Assembly (NCBI RefSeq): GCF_900101755.1
Contig: NZ_FNAE01000003.1
Span: 276,715-340,714, forward strand
DNA from: Ectopseudomonas alcaliphila
GTDB lineage: Bacteria; Pseudomonadota; Gammaproteobacteria; Pseudomonadales; Pseudomonadaceae
Length of the DNA: 64,000 nucleotides
Reading direction: 5' to 3'
Made by a program: the position numbers and the translations under genes. Positions within the stretch are counted from its first letter, which is position 1. Each line of letters opens with the position of its first letter. Of the stretch, positions 1 through 9,401 are shown piece by piece. The notes under the pieces were generated by a model, which was not told where the DNA came from, did not search any database, and saw only the letters and a list, made by a program, of their open reading frames with translations.

Positions 1-1985
1 AGCAGTTCGCTGACCGCCAGCGGGTAGCGCCGCCGCCAGTTCGGGTGCGTATCGCCAGGGCCGGGCAGGTTGGGCTGCTGCTCCAGGCCGCATGCGTCCT
101 CCAGCGGCAACAGGGCCAGTGGCGCCGGCGTGCGGCCAATGTGCGCGATGCAGGCCAGCAGGCTGGCATCGTCATCCGTACCCGTCAGCATGCCCTGTCG
201 CTCGAACAGTTGGCGCAGCGCCACGCGCTCGCCGGCACGCTCGGCGTGGTCGCCCTCCAGCAGCTGGGCGTCGCGCTGCCCGGCGCGCACCCGCCATTCC
301 AGATCGTGGCCGGCGAGCCAGCCCTTGATGGTCGGCAGGTCGTGGGTGGTGGTGGTCGCCAGGGCATTGCCGGGCCAGTCTTCGGCCGGCACGAAGCCGA
401 GGTCGTCCTGCTCGAACAGCAGCACCCGCGTGCCGAGGACATTGCGCGCGGCGAGTTTGTCGTGCAGGCCCTCGGGCACGGTGCCGAGGTCTTCGCCGAT
501 CACCAGGGCACGATGGCGGTGCGATTCCAGAGACAGCAGGCGCAGCAGGTCATCCAGTGGGTAGCGCAGGTAGGCGCCGTGCTGCGGCTCCGCGCCCTGG
601 GGGATCACCCATAGCCGCTGCAGGCCCATGACATGGTCGATACGAATGCCGCCGGCATGCGCCAGGTTGGCCTGGAGCATCTCGATGTAGGCGCGAAAGC
701 CGTGCTGGCGCAACCCCTGCGGCGAGAAGGCCGATACGCCCCAGTTCTGCCCCTGGCGATTGAGAATGTCCGGCGGTGCGCCGATGGTGACCCGCGGCAG
801 CAGTTCGTCCTGGCGCGACCAGGCCTGGCTGCCGGCGCAATCGGCGCCTACCGCCAGGTCGGCGATCAGGCCGATGCCCATGCCGGCGCCGCTGGCAGTG
901 GCCTGAGCCGTTTCCAGGCCATGGGCGATCAGCCACTGGCAAAAGGCGTGAAAGCGCAGTTCATCGATATGTTCGAGGGCGAAACGGGTCACCGCGCCCT
1001 GGTGCGGGCTGCGCAGCGCCTCCGGCCAGGTGCGCCAGTCGCCGCTGACACCTTCGCGCAGGCGCTGGGCATGGATGGCCTCGAAGCAGCAATGCTGCTG
1101 CAGGGCGTCCCCCCCGGCTGCGCGAAAGGCTTCGAAGGGGTCCTGCAACTGCCCGGGGTCATGGCAGAAATCCGCATACAACTGGCGCAACAGGCGCTGG
1201 CGAGTGGCGGCCACGGCCGGCCAGTCGATCAGCTCCAGTGCCTCCAGGCGGGTCATTTCACTCTGCAGCCCGGCGGCTTGAATGGCGCGGTGCACGCGCG
1301 CCTCGCCGAGCAAGGTGACGGGCGCGGCGTACAGGGTGTTGAAGAACACTCGGCTGGACGGTGAGTAGGGGCCGTAGCTACGCAGATCCGCACTGAACTG
1401 CGCGTGCACCGGGCTCAGGGCGATGGCATCGGCGCCGTGATTGGCGGCATGCCGGGCCAGGTCCGCCACCGCCAGCGTATCGCCCAGGCCGCCATCGCCG
1501 TTACGCCGTAGGCCGTAGAGCTGGGCGGTAAGCCCCCAGATGCGCGGCTTGCCGCACAGCTCTTGTACCGACATGCAGGCGGTGGGCGCCACGGCGAGCG
1601 CATGCAGGGTATCGCGAATTTCCAGCTGGTAATAGCCAGGCTGCTGTTGCGCCGGCAAATGACCGTCGCGGTCGAGACGGCCCTCGCTGACATTGCCCCA
1701 CTCGTCGGTCAGCCGATAGGGGCTTTCAGCCGGGTACAGGGTCAGGGCCAGCGGCCGGTTCTGGTCCTGAAGCAGCAGGCTGGAATCCTCCGGCGCATGC
1801 TGCCGGGGCAGCAGTAAGCTCAGGCTTTCGCGCATTTGTTCAGTGGTTTGCGCCGCATAGCCGAGCGCCTCCAGCAGGTTGCGCTGTGCTTCCACAGTTA
1901 CGCTCTGGGGGCGGCCGTGGGCGTCGATCCAGTCGATGCTCAGATCCGCCGCCTGGGCCAATTCGGCCAGTAGTCGATCGCTCAT
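1..1985 (-). CDS. malQ: 4-alpha-glucanotransferase (amylomaltase), 3' end outside window
   Basis: A minus-strand frame stays open from an ATG at 1985 to the window edge, giving about 661 residues; family members are near 690, so only the C-terminal tail is missing. GH77 hallmarks are visible: IRIDHVMGL (nucleophile Asp), VIGEDLGTVP (acid/base Glu) and TTTTHDLPTIKGW (third Asp). The enzyme transfers maltodextrin segments between alpha-glucans in the cytoplasm. The start overlaps the treZ stop as ATGA, which indicates translational coupling in a glgA-treZ-malQ operon. The same neighbourhood is known from P. aeruginosa, where treY follows; treY would lie just left of this window. Confidence 0.93.
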   Translation of the reverse strand, partial: MSDRLLAELAQAADLSIDWIDAHGRPQSVTVEAQRNLLEALGYAAQTTEQMRESLSLLLPRQHAPEDSSLLLQDQNRPLALTLYPAESPYRLTDEWGNVSEGRLDRDGHLPAQQQPGYYQLEIRDTLHALAVAPTACMSVQELCGKPRIWGLTAQLYGLRRNGDGGLGDTLAVADLARHAANHGADAIALSPVHAQFSADLRSYGPYSPSSRVFFNTLYAAPVTLLGEARVHRAIQAAGLQSEMTRLEALELIDWPAVAATRQRLLRQLYADFCHDPGQLQDPFEAFRAAGGDALQQHCCFEAIHAQRLREGVSGDWRTWPEALRSPHQGAVTRFALEHIDELRFHAFCQWLIAHGLETAQATASGAGMGIGLIADLAVGADCAGSQAWSRQDELLPRVTIGAPPDILNRQGQNWGVSAFSPQGLRQHGFRAYIEMLQANLAHAGGIRIDHVMGLQRLWVIPQGAEPQHGAYLRYPLDDLLRLLSLESHRHRALVIGEDLGTVPEGLHDKLAARNVLGTRVLLFEQDDLGFVPAEDWPGNALATTTTHDLPTIKGWLAGHDLEWRVRAGQRDAQLLEGDHAERAGERVALRQLFERQGMLTGTDDDASLLACIAHIGRTPAPLALLPLEDACGLEQQPNLPGPGDTHPNWRRRYPLAVSEL

Positions 1986-3736
1986 CGGGCGGGCTCCAGG
2001 GTGACCAGGGCACTGCGCGGCGGCAATTGCGCCTGGCGCAGGTCGGCATCGTCGATGCGCAGGGTGTACAGACGTTCGCCGTGCGTGGCGGGCGAGGGCA
2101 GTGACACGGCGCTGATGCCCAGATTGATGGCGATGCTCAGCGCCGGGCCGTTACCCAAACGCCAACGCGCCAGTACGGCGCCGTCGCCCAGCACTTGCGC
2201 GCCGAGGCTGCGTGCCTGCTGCAAGCCCGGCAACAGGCGGCTGTGACGCACCTGCAACAGGCCGCGATAGAAGGCCAGCCACTCGCGTTGCTGCGGCTCC
2301 AGTGCCGGCGCCAGATCCGGTCGTGAGCGCTGGAAACTGGCCTCGGCATTGGGGTCGGCAATGGCTTCGCGGCTGTGCGGCGAGCTGAACTGGGAAAAAT
2401 CGGCGAACTCGTTGCGCCGGCCTTCGCGCACGGCATTGGCCAGCTCGTCGTGGTAATCGGTGAAGAACAGGAACGGCCGTTTGCTGCCCCATTCCTCCCC
2501 CATGAACAGCAGCGGCACCATCGGGCAGAGCAGCAGAAGCACGGTGGCGGCCTTCAGCGCGTCGTTGTCGGCGAGCAGCGTCAGGCGTTCGCCGAAGGCG
2601 CGGTTACCCACCTGGTCATGATTCTGCAGGAACAGCACGAAGGCGTGCGGCGGCAGATCGGCGCTGGGTTCGCCGCGCGGCTGGCCATGGCGATTGGCCT
2701 GGCCCTGATAGACGAAGCCCTGTTCCAGGCAGGTAGCCAGCTTGCGGGTCGGCGCCTGGGCATAATCGGCGTAATAGCTTTCGTTCTCGAAGGTGAGCAG
2801 GGCATGCAGGGTGTTGTGGCCGTCGTCGTTCCACTGCGCGTCGAAACCATCGCGCAGCAGATGCGCGGCGTTGTGCTCGTTCTCCAGCACCAGATGCACC
2901 TGGCGCTGTTGCGGCAGCGCCGAGCGCACGCGCGCCGCCAGCTCCTTGAGAAAATCGTCATCGTCGATGGCGTGCACGGCGTCCAGGCGCAGGCCGTCGA
3001 TGCGATAGTCCAGCAGCCACATCAAGGCGTTCTCGCAGAAGAAGTCGCGTACCTGCGGGCGGCTGAAGTCGATGGCTGCGCCCCAGGGCGTGATGCGCTC
3101 TTCGTGGAAGAACTGCCGCGCGTACAGGCCCAGATAATTGCCGTCCGGGCCGAAGTGGTTGTAGACCACGTCGACGAACACCATCAGGCCATAGGCATGG
3201 GCGGTGTCGACCAGTTGCTTGAGCTCATCGGGCGTGCCATAGGCGTTGGCCGGGGCAAACGGCAGTACGCCGTCATAGCCCCAGTTGCGCGTCCCGGAGA
3301 AGGCATTCAGCGGCATCAGCTGCAAGGCAGTGACGCCCAGATCGGCAAGGTGCGGCAGATGCTCGATGACCTGCTGGAAACCACCGAACAGCCCGACGTG
3401 CAGCTCGTAGAGCACCGTCTCGTGCCAGGGTCGGCCAACCCAGTCGTGGTGATGCCAGGCATAGGTGGAGTGATCGATGACCTGGCTGAAACCGTGCACG
3501 TCCTCGACCTGGCAACGCGAGGCCGGGTCCGGCACCGACCACTGACCGTCGATGCGATAGCGATAGCGGGTGTCGCTCTGACAGTCGAGCAGCGACACGA
3601 ACCAGCCGTCATCTTGCGCCTGCATCGGGTGCAATCCACCGTCCTGCAGCTCCAGATCCACCTTCCGGCAACTCGGCGCCCAGAGGGCGAAGCGCACGCG
3701 TCCATCGGCCATCGGCCGGGCACCATGGCTATACAT
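1982..3736 (-). CDS. treZ: malto-oligosyltrehalose trehalohydrolase
   Basis: A 584-residue GH13 enzyme that releases trehalose from maltooligosyl-trehalose made by TreY. An N-terminal carbohydrate-binding-like domain (VRFALWAPSCRKVDLEL, about residues 15-100) precedes the barrel. Catalytic motifs are present: GLRLDAVHAID (nucleophile), VLENEHN (acid/base) and LQNHDQVGNRA (stabiliser). The frame is open further upstream inside glgA, but the ATG at 3736 shares a base with the glgA stop (TGATG). That start gives the normal family length and removes a basic, low-complexity extension. It is coupled to glgA upstream and malQ downstream, so glucan synthesis and its conversion to trehalose are probably co-expressed. 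Confidence 0.93.
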   Translation of the reverse strand: MYSHGARPMADGRVRFALWAPSCRKVDLELQDGGLHPMQAQDDGWFVSLLDCQSDTRYRYRIDGQWSVPDPASRCQVEDVHGFSQVIDHSTYAWHHHDWVGRPWHETVLYELHVGLFGGFQQVIEHLPHLADLGVTALQLMPLNAFSGTRNWGYDGVLPFAPANAYGTPDELKQLVDTAHAYGLMVFVDVVYNHFGPDGNYLGLYARQFFHEERITPWGAAIDFSRPQVRDFFCENALMWLLDYRIDGLRLDAVHAIDDDDFLKELAARVRSALPQQRQVHLVLENEHNAAHLLRDGFDAQWNDDGHNTLHALLTFENESYYADYAQAPTRKLATCLEQGFVYQGQANRHGQPRGEPSADLPPHAFVLFLQNHDQVGNRAFGERLTLLADNDALKAATVLLLLCPMVPLLFMGEEWGSKRPFLFFTDYHDELANAVREGRRNEFADFSQFSSPHSREAIADPNAEASFQRSRPDLAPALEPQQREWLAFYRGLLQVRHSRLLPGLQQARSLGAQVLGDGAVLARWRLGNGPALSIAINLGISAVSLPSPATHGERLYTLRIDDADLRQAQLPPRSALVTLEPAR

Positions 3737-5271
3737 CAGCGCATTGCCCGATGGGCACCGGCCTGACTCAGCAGACGTTGAAAGAGGCGGTCGTAAGGCT
3801 GCACCGACTGGCGCCAGTAGAGTGGGGCGCGCATGGCCTTGCAGCGCATGGCATCCAGCAGTTCGGGATGCTCGAAGACGTGCAAAGCGCGGTCGATGGC
3901 GCGGCGATAGGCATCGGCCTGGGGCGCGTCGAAGAGAAAACCGCTGACGCCATCCTCGATGGTATCGGCCAGCCCGCCCGTGCAACGGGCAATGGGCAGC
4001 GAGGCGTAGCGTTGGGCGTACATCTGGCTGAGGCCACAGGGCTCGAAGCGCGAAGGCATGAGCAGAAAATCGCTACCGGCGTACAGGCGCCGCGCATCGC
4101 TTTCGTCAAAGCCGATGTGCACGCCGATACGCCCACGGTAGCGCCGGCCCAGGTCTGCCATGGCGGCCTCCAGTGCCGGTTCCCCCTGGCCGATCACGCC
4201 GATGCGGCCGCCACGGGCGACGATGTGTTCGGCCACTTGCAGCGTCAGGTCTATACCTTTCTGGTGCACCAGGCGCGACACCACGGCGAACAGCGGGCCG
4301 TCCGCGTCGAGGTTCAGCCAGCGCCGCACGTACGTGGCATTGGCCTGCTTGCCCGCCCAGTCACCAGCCGTGAAACCCTGCAGCAAGTGCGGGTCGTTTT
4401 CCGACTGCCAGCTTTCATCAATGCCATTGGCGATGCCGCTGAGCTGATTCAGCAGGACCTTGGCGCGCAGCAGGCCATCGAGGCCACAGCCCTGTTCCGG
4501 CGTGGTGATTTCGCGGGCATAGCGGCGGCTCACGGTGGTCACGTGCTGGGCATAGGCGATGCCGGCCTTGAGAAACGACAGCTGGCCGTAGAACTCCAGG
4601 CCATCGACGCCACAGGCTGACTCCGGTATTGCCAGCTCGCTGGCACAGCGCATGTCGCACAAGCCCTGGTAGGCCAGGTTGTGAATGGTCAGCAAAGAAG
4701 GCGTGCTGGCCTGTCTCCAGGCCATGTAGGCCGGCGCCATGGCCGCTGGCCAGTCGTTGGCGTGTACCAGCTCCGGGCGCCATTGGATGCTGGCATCGCC
4801 GGTGGCGATTTCCGCGGCAGCCAGGCCGAGGCGGGCGAAACGAATGTGGTTGTCTGCCCAGTCGCGCCCCTGCGTATCGACGTAAGGCGAGCCGTCGCGC
4901 TCGTACAGCGCGGCGTTGAGCAAGACGTAGACGATCAGGCCATCGGCCAGATCCATGCGCCCGATCTGGCAGGGCGGCAGCGCGGCCAAGCCGGTCAACT
5001 GCCCGACGATGCGGATCGGTCGGCCGCTTTCCACGACCTGGCGATAACCGGGGATCAGCAGACGAATGTCGTGCTGCGGCGACAGCGCCCGGGGCAACGC
5101 AGCGGAAACGTCACCGAGCCCACCGCATTTGATCAGGTCGGCGAATTCCGAGGTGACGAACAGCACACGCTTACGCTGCGGATGCTCGCTGTGCATCTGC
5201 ACGGGTGGCTTGGCTGCGGCGCAAAGTGTGGGTGTGGCTTGAATGTGTGCGGATGCTGCAGCGCTTGCCAT
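3736..5271 (-). CDS. glgA: glycogen/alpha-glucan synthase (GT5)
   Basis: ADP-glucose-dependent glucosyltransferase that elongates alpha-1,4-glucan chains. The N-terminal Rossmann domain has the nucleotide-sugar loop KCGGLGDVSAALPRAL. The C-terminal domain carries SRFEPCGLSQMYAQRY with the conserved Glu, followed by a GGLADTIEDG segment. Two in-frame ATGs exist at 5283 and 5271. I choose 5271 because GGAGAGAG lies just ahead of it, whereas nothing convincing precedes 5283. The product is 511 residues (515 from the upstream ATG). The first roughly 35 residues are low-complexity before the family domain begins at RKRVLFVTSEFADL. It is the first gene of the glgA-treZ-malQ operon and divergent from the CinA-like gene. 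Confidence 0.93.
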   Translation of the reverse strand: MASAAASAHIQATPTLCAAAKPPVQMHSEHPQRKRVLFVTSEFADLIKCGGLGDVSAALPRALSPQHDIRLLIPGYRQVVESGRPIRIVGQLTGLAALPPCQIGRMDLADGLIVYVLLNAALYERDGSPYVDTQGRDWADNHIRFARLGLAAAEIATGDASIQWRPELVHANDWPAAMAPAYMAWRQASTPSLLTIHNLAYQGLCDMRCASELAIPESACGVDGLEFYGQLSFLKAGIAYAQHVTTVSRRYAREITTPEQGCGLDGLLRAKVLLNQLSGIANGIDESWQSENDPHLLQGFTAGDWAGKQANATYVRRWLNLDADGPLFAVVSRLVHQKGIDLTLQVAEHIVARGGRIGVIGQGEPALEAAMADLGRRYRGRIGVHIGFDESDARRLYAGSDFLLMPSRFEPCGLSQMYAQRYASLPIARCTGGLADTIEDGVSGFLFDAPQADAYRRAIDRALHVFEHPELLDAMRCKAMRAPLYWRQSVQPYDRLFQRLLSQAGAHRAMR

Positions 5272-5391
5272 GTCTCTCTCCATAAGCTTCGACCTGAGGA
5301 CGACTCGCCTTGTGAGCGGGGCCTGTGGAGGAGTGCGATGAAAGGTTGCGCGATCTCCCCCCTACCCTTGAGCTGACGGGTCGATGCGGAC

Positions 5392-5443
5392 AAAGGTTCG
5401 ACCTTTTTTTACCGGGCAAGCGCAACGTTAAAAGTTGAACTTT
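5392..5443. promoter_or_regulatory. pair of related palindromes between glgA and the cinA-like gene
   Basis: Two similar inverted repeats sit in the 226-bp divergent gap: AAAGGTTCGACCTTT at 5392-5406 and AAAGTTGAACTTT at 5431-5443, with centres 38 bp apart. Both follow the pattern AAAG-N(5-7)-CTTT. They look like paired operator half-sites for one regulator serving both genes. The first is also followed by T residues, so a small terminator is an alternative. Confidence 0.4.
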
Positions 5444-5497
5444 GCCCATCGTGCCCGCTTCCACTGAGCACCCTGACAGCTTCAAGGAGACCGGCAG

Positions 5498-5980
5498 ATG
5501 CAAAGCATCGAGCAGGTGGTGAATTTTCTCGGTAAGTACAAACTGCGCCTGGCCACTGCCGAATCCTGTACGGCGGGATTGATCAGCTCGCTGGTGGCGG
5601 ATGTGCCCGGTAGCGGCAAGGTGCTCGATTGCGCCTTCGTCACCTATTCGCCGCAGGCCAAGCAACGCTGCCTTGGCGTCAGCGCAGCTACCATCGAGCG
5701 TTTCGGCCTGACCAGCGAGGAGGTTGCGCAGGAAATGGCGCTGGGCGCATTGCAGCGCAGCGATGCCGATATCGTTCTGGCCAACACCGGCCTGGCGGAA
5801 GCCGAGGGAGAGATGGACGGTGTGCAGTGCATCGCCTGTGCGATTCGCCTGGAGCTGCACCAGGGCATCGTCAGTGAAACGGTGCAGTTCAGCGGCAGCC
5901 GCAACCAGGTACGTGAGGATGCAGCGCGCTATGCCCTGATGCAGCTGCCTTACTACTACGAACGACTGCGCCAGAGCTGA
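5498..5980 (+). CDS. CinA C-terminal domain protein, degenerate PncC/YdeJ type
   Basis: A 160-residue single-domain protein of the CinA/PncC family, whose active members deamidate nicotinamide mononucleotide in NAD recycling. LATAESCTAGLISS and FVTYSPQAKQ match the family core. The normally glycine-rich SGIAGPxGG segment is replaced by NTGLAEAEGEMDG at about residues 100-112, as in the poorly characterised YdeJ branch, so deamidase activity is doubtful. An AAGGAGA ribosome-binding site supports the ATG at 5498. P. aeruginosa also carries a CinA-like gene beside glgA, so the linkage is old. Family is certain; catalysis is not. Confidence 0.85.
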   Translation: MQSIEQVVNFLGKYKLRLATAESCTAGLISSLVADVPGSGKVLDCAFVTYSPQAKQRCLGVSAATIERFGLTSEEVAQEMALGALQRSDADIVLANTGLAEAEGEMDGVQCIACAIRLELHQGIVSETVQFSGSRNQVREDAARYALMQLPYYYERLRQS

Positions 5981-6023
5981 TTGATGAGACGCTGCCGAGC
6001 TGCATCTGCAGCCCGGCGAGCGA

Positions 6024-6548
6024 TCACTCTTCCGGCAACTGACCGTTCAACTGTTCAGCGCGCTGCAGATGCTGCTCCAGCTTGGGCAGCGTCTCACGGG
6101 CGAAGGCGGCGAGTTCCTGGTCATCGACATTCACCGCGCGACGGAACAACTCGATGGTCTCGCGGTGGGCAACCACCTGGTTGTTCATGTAGGCCTTGTC
6201 GAAGCTGGCCTCGCCACGCATTTTCAGCACCATGGCCTTGGCCTGGTTGAGCAGCTCGGCGTCGTCAGACACTTCAAGATCCTTGCTCTTGGCCAGATCG
6301 GCCAGCTTCTGATTCGCCTGGCGATGGTCGTCGATCATCATCTGGGCGAAGCCCTTGACCGCTTGGTTCTGTGATTTTTCCAAAGCCAGTTTGGCTGTTT
6401 CGATCTCGGCGATGCCCTTGGCCGAGGCCTCCTCGACGAACGCTTCGCTGCTGATCGATTCCGCCTGATTGGCGGCGTGCAGGCTGCTGACGGCGCAGAT
6501 GGCGAAGGCGGCAGCGGCCAGTAAGGCCAGTGGTTTCAACGGATGCAT
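6024..6548 (-). CDS. exported DUF4142 ferritin-like protein
   Basis: A 174-residue protein with a signal peptide (KPLALLAAAAFAICAVSSLHA, cleavage near residue 25) and a helical DUF4142 domain with repeated Glu/His helices (FAQMMIDDHRQANQKL, VAHRETIELFRRAV). DUF4142 proteins are predicted periplasmic four-helix bundles often linked to stress; no enzymatic role is established. The reading frame runs much further upstream, opposite katE, but the ATG at 6548 has AGGAGGA six bases ahead and begins the signal peptide, so it is the real start. An AlgU-like promoter lies upstream at 6582-6609. It is divergent from katE, which fits a shared oxidative or envelope-stress programme. Confidence 0.88.
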   Translation of the reverse strand: MHPLKPLALLAAAAFAICAVSSLHAANQAESISSEAFVEEASAKGIAEIETAKLALEKSQNQAVKGFAQMMIDDHRQANQKLADLAKSKDLEVSDDAELLNQAKAMVLKMRGEASFDKAYMNNQVVAHRETIELFRRAVNVDDQELAAFARETLPKLEQHLQRAEQLNGQLPEE

Positions 6549-6581
6549 GTTCGATCCTCCTGGGGATGTGCGTGCACTGAG

Positions 6582-6609
6582 GTAGAAGGTCGAGGCAAAG
6601 ACGAAGTTC
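6582..6609 (-). promoter_or_regulatory. AlgU/RpoE-like promoter for the DUF4142 gene
   Basis: On the minus strand GAACTT is followed after 17 bases by TCTAC, close to the sigma-22 (AlgU) pattern GAACTT-N16/17-TCTGA. It ends 34 bp before the ATG at 6548. The match is by eye. Confidence 0.45.
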
Positions 6610-6691
6610 AGGACATATTTGCGCCGGCGAAAAATGCGTTGCGACAAGCGAAACGGCCAGGAGCACGCGCCGGGAGGGGAAAATTCAAGTC

Positions 6692-6719
6692 GAACGTAAT
6701 AGCCGCCGCTCACCTCAAA
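6692..6719 (+). promoter_or_regulatory. possible AlgU-like promoter for katE
   Basis: GAACGT, a 17-base spacer and TCAAA resemble an extracytoplasmic sigma-22 promoter, about 108 bp ahead of the katE start. It is weaker than the divergent minus-strand candidate. A separate RpoS promoter could also exist. Confidence 0.35.
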
Positions 6720-6827
6720 AACTACCCGGAGCGACTTTTGTCGTCGCTTGCGTGGCCGCCATGCATGGCATGGCCACAGACAATCAAGTGCGCGTCGCCG
6801 CGTGCCTCCAACAGCCAGGAGTAGCCC

Positions 6828-8969
6828 ATGAGCAAGCAACCCAACACCGCCGACGAGAACAGTCAGATGGCGGGCAGCGATACGCTCGACAGAAGCAACA
6901 GCAACGCCAAGCTCGAGCAACTCGAATGTTTCCGTGAAGACGCCACGGGGACGGCGCTGACCACCAATACCGGCACGCGCATCGCCGACAACCAGAACAG
7001 CCTGCGCGCGGGTGAACGTGGGCCGACGCTGATGGAAGATTTCATCATGCGCGAGAAGATCACCCACTTCGATCACGAGCGCATTCCCGAGCGCGTGGTA
7101 CATGCGCGCGGTGCAGGGGCACATGGCTATTTCGAGGTGACCGATCCGGCCAGCGACCTGACCTGCGCCGCTTTTCTCGGTGAAGCCGGCAAGCGCACGC
7201 CGGTGTTCGTGCGCTTTTCCACCGTGCAGGGGCCACGTGGCTCGGCCGACACCGTGCGCGACGTGCGCGGTTTTGCCGTGAAGTTCTACACCGAGGAGGG
7301 CAACTTCGACCTGGTCGGCAACAACATGCCGGTGTTCTTCATCCAGGATGCGATCAAGTTCCCTGACTTCGTGCATGCGGTCAAACCCGAACCGCACAAT
7401 GAGATTCCCACCGGAGGCTCGGCTCACGACACCTTCTGGGACTTCGTCTCGCTGACCCCGGAATCGGCCCATATGGTGCTCTGGACCATGTCCGATCGCG
7501 CCATTCCCATCGCCTATCGCTCGATGCAGGGCTTTGGCGTGCACAGCTTTCGCCTGGTCAATGGCGAGGGCCAGAGCAAGCTGGTGAAGTTTCACTGGCG
7601 CCCCAAGGCCGGCGTCTGCTCGCTGGTGTGGGATGAAGCGCAGAAACTCGCCGGCAAGGACCCAGACTTCCACCGCCGCGGCCTGTGGGAAGACATCGAG
7701 CGCGGGCTCTACCCGGAATGGGAGCTGGGCCTGCAAGTGATGGATGAGGAGGACGCGCTGAGCTTTGGCTTCGACCTGCTCGACCCGACCAAACTGGTAC
7801 CGGAAGAACTGGTGCCGGTACGCGTGGTGGGGCGCATGGTGCTCAATCGCAACCCGGACAACTTTTTTGCCGAGACGGAGCAGGCGGCCTTCCACATCGG
7901 GCATGTGGTGCCGGGTATCGACTTCAGCAACGACCCGCTGTTGCAGGGTCGTCTGTTTTCCTACACCGACACCCAACTGCTGCGTCTGGGTGGCCCCAAC
8001 TTCAACGAGATTCCGATCAATCGGCCACTCTGTCCGTTCCACAACAACCAGCGTGACGCGCCACATCGTCAGCAGATCAACCGTGGCCAGGCAGCCTATG
8101 AGCCCAACTCGATCGACGGCAACTGGCCGCGCGAGACGCCGCCAGCGCCGAGCGGTGGCGGCTACAGTTCCTATCCCGAACCGGTCAGCGGCACCAAGAT
8201 ACGGGTGCGCTCGCCCAGTTTCGCCGATCACTTCTCCCAGGCCACGCTGTTCTGGCGCAGCATGAGCGAAACCGAGCAGCAGCACATCGTCGATGCCTAC
8301 AGCTTCGAGCTGTCGAAGGTCGAGCGCCTGTACATTCGCGAGCGCCAGGTGAAGGAAATCCTGGCGCATATCGACCCGCTGCTGGCGCTACGTGTCGCGG
8401 AGAACCTGGGTATCGATCTGGACAGCACCTCGACCTCGCCAATGGAAGGCAAACTCCAGGACTCCCCGGCGCTGAGCCAGATGAATCTGCTGCCTGGTGA
8501 CATTCGCGGACGACGTGTTGCGGTACTGCTGACACCCGGTTGCAAGGCCGACGAGGTCGGCAGTTTGAAAAAGATGCTGGAGGGGGCGGGCGCCGTGGCC
8601 AAGCTGCTGGCGCCGACGGCTGCCGCGCTGAAGGACTCGGACGGCCAACCGATGCAGCCCGACGGCAGCTTCGCCTCGGAGCCGTCGATTACGGTGGATG
8701 CCGTGTTCGTGCCGGGTGGCGAGTACGTGCTCAAGACGCTGCAGAACGATGGCGTGGCCAAGCACTACCTGCTGGAGGCCTACAAGCACCTCAAACCTGT
8801 CGCGCTCAGCGGTGATGCCGCTCAGCTCGCCGCGATGCTGGGCCTGGACGAAGACGAGGGCATGCTGTGCGGCGACAGTTTCGATCCGCTGTTCATGCGC
8901 TTCGAGACAGCACTGAAGCAGCATCGTATCTGGGCGCGGGAAGCATGTGCGAAGGGCGTTCCGGCGTGA
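6828..8969 (+). CDS. katE: large-subunit catalase HPII type
   Basis: A 713-residue clade-II catalase that breaks down hydrogen peroxide in the cytoplasm. The distal His92 lies in [12 protein letters not shown], and the haem-ligand Tyr379 in [15 protein letters not shown]. The C-terminal third (from about residue 560, [16 protein letters not shown]) is the flavodoxin/DJ-1-like domain that separates HPII enzymes from small catalases. The first 60 residues are a polar N-terminal arm ([17 protein letters not shown]), also typical. The start is set by CAGGAGTAGCCCATG. It stands alone on the plus strand, divergent from the DUF4142 gene. RpoS or AlgU control is likely by analogy; an AlgU-like promoter is visible upstream. 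Confidence 0.96.
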   Translation: MSKQPNTADENSQMAGSDTLDRSNSNAKLEQLECFREDATGTALTTNTGTRIADNQNSLRAGERGPTLMEDFIMREKITHFDHERIPERVVHARGAGAHGYFEVTDPASDLTCAAFLGEAGKRTPVFVRFSTVQGPRGSADTVRDVRGFAVKFYTEEGNFDLVGNNMPVFFIQDAIKFPDFVHAVKPEPHNEIPTGGSAHDTFWDFVSLTPESAHMVLWTMSDRAIPIAYRSMQGFGVHSFRLVNGEGQSKLVKFHWRPKAGVCSLVWDEAQKLAGKDPDFHRRGLWEDIERGLYPEWELGLQVMDEEDALSFGFDLLDPTKLVPEELVPVRVVGRMVLNRNPDNFFAETEQAAFHIGHVVPGIDFSNDPLLQGRLFSYTDTQLLRLGGPNFNEIPINRPLCPFHNNQRDAPHRQQINRGQAAYEPNSIDGNWPRETPPAPSGGGYSSYPEPVSGTKIRVRSPSFADHFSQATLFWRSMSETEQQHIVDAYSFELSKVERLYIRERQVKEILAHIDPLLALRVAENLGIDLDSTSTSPMEGKLQDSPALSQMNLLPGDIRGRRVAVLLTPGCKADEVGSLKKMLEGAGAVAKLLAPTAAALKDSDGQPMQPDGSFASEPSITVDAVFVPGGEYVLKTLQNDGVAKHYLLEAYKHLKPVALSGDAAQLAAMLGLDEDEGMLCGDSFDPLFMRFETALKQHRIWAREACAKGVPA

Positions 8970-8982
8970 TCCGCCTCCCGGC

Positions 8983-9168
8983 CTAGCGCGGTTCTCCGTC
9001 GCCAGGCCGGGCTCTTTTCTCCCGCTGCGCCTTGGTCGAGGGGCGTAGCGGCACTGGCGCGTCGAGCTGCGAGCCAGGGTCTTCGTTGCCTGGATCGTCC
9101 AGCAGCGCCTCGTAGATCGAACGCGTGGTTGGCGCTACCTCGTCTTCATCAGTTTCCTGACTGGTCAT
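8983..9168 (-). CDS. small acidic hypothetical protein
   Basis: A 61-residue polar protein (MTSQETDEDEVAPTTR at the start, KAQREKRARPGDGEPR at the end), convergent with katE. The frame is open upstream to 9318, but the ATG at 9168 has a GGAG twelve bases ahead and overlaps the stop of a possible 39-codon leader gene as ATGA. There are no membrane segments or known motifs. Acidic N-terminal and basic C-terminal halves suggest a disordered protein. I recognise no family. Confidence 0.45.
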   Translation of the reverse strand: MTSQETDEDEVAPTTRSIYEALLDDPGNEDPGSQLDAPVPLRPSTKAQREKRARPGDGEPR

Positions 9169-9284
9169 GGCCGAGACTCCCGCGCGTAGCTGCCAGCGCT
9201 GCTTGAAGGTGCAGGGTGCGGGTAAGCATGGGTCCAACCGCTGTAGGTAATGGCGTAATTCACATAGATGTATTTTTTCGTCAT
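9165..9284 (-). CDS. possible 39-residue leader gene coupled to the next small gene
   Basis: The minus-strand ATG at 9284 is preceded by AAAGAGGTG at a good distance. It encodes 39 residues beginning MTKKYIYVNYAITYSGW, and its TGA overlaps the ATG of the downstream 61-residue gene (ATGA). The ribosome-binding site and coupling favour translation; the composition and lack of a known relative do not prove it. It may be the remnant of a longer gene. Confidence 0.3.
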   Translation of the reverse strand: MTKKYIYVNYAITYSGWTHAYPHPAPSSSAGSYARESRP

Positions 9285-9401
9285 TTGCACACCTCTTTGT
9301 ACACAACACGTAGCGCAATAAGGCGCGTCAAGAAACCAAGTCTTGCCTGCGTGTGTGAATCAGATCGTGTAACTGCTGATACGCGCAGTAAAATTCCTGA
9401 G

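Noticed and set aside
2375..3766. 463-codon plus-strand open frame
   Set aside because: It lies opposite treZ, is built from shifted codons of that gene and has no ribosome-binding site or family motif.
6549..8369. Upstream extension of the DUF4142 frame opposite katE
   Set aside because: The signal peptide and ribosome-binding site at 6548 mark the true start; the rest mirrors katE.
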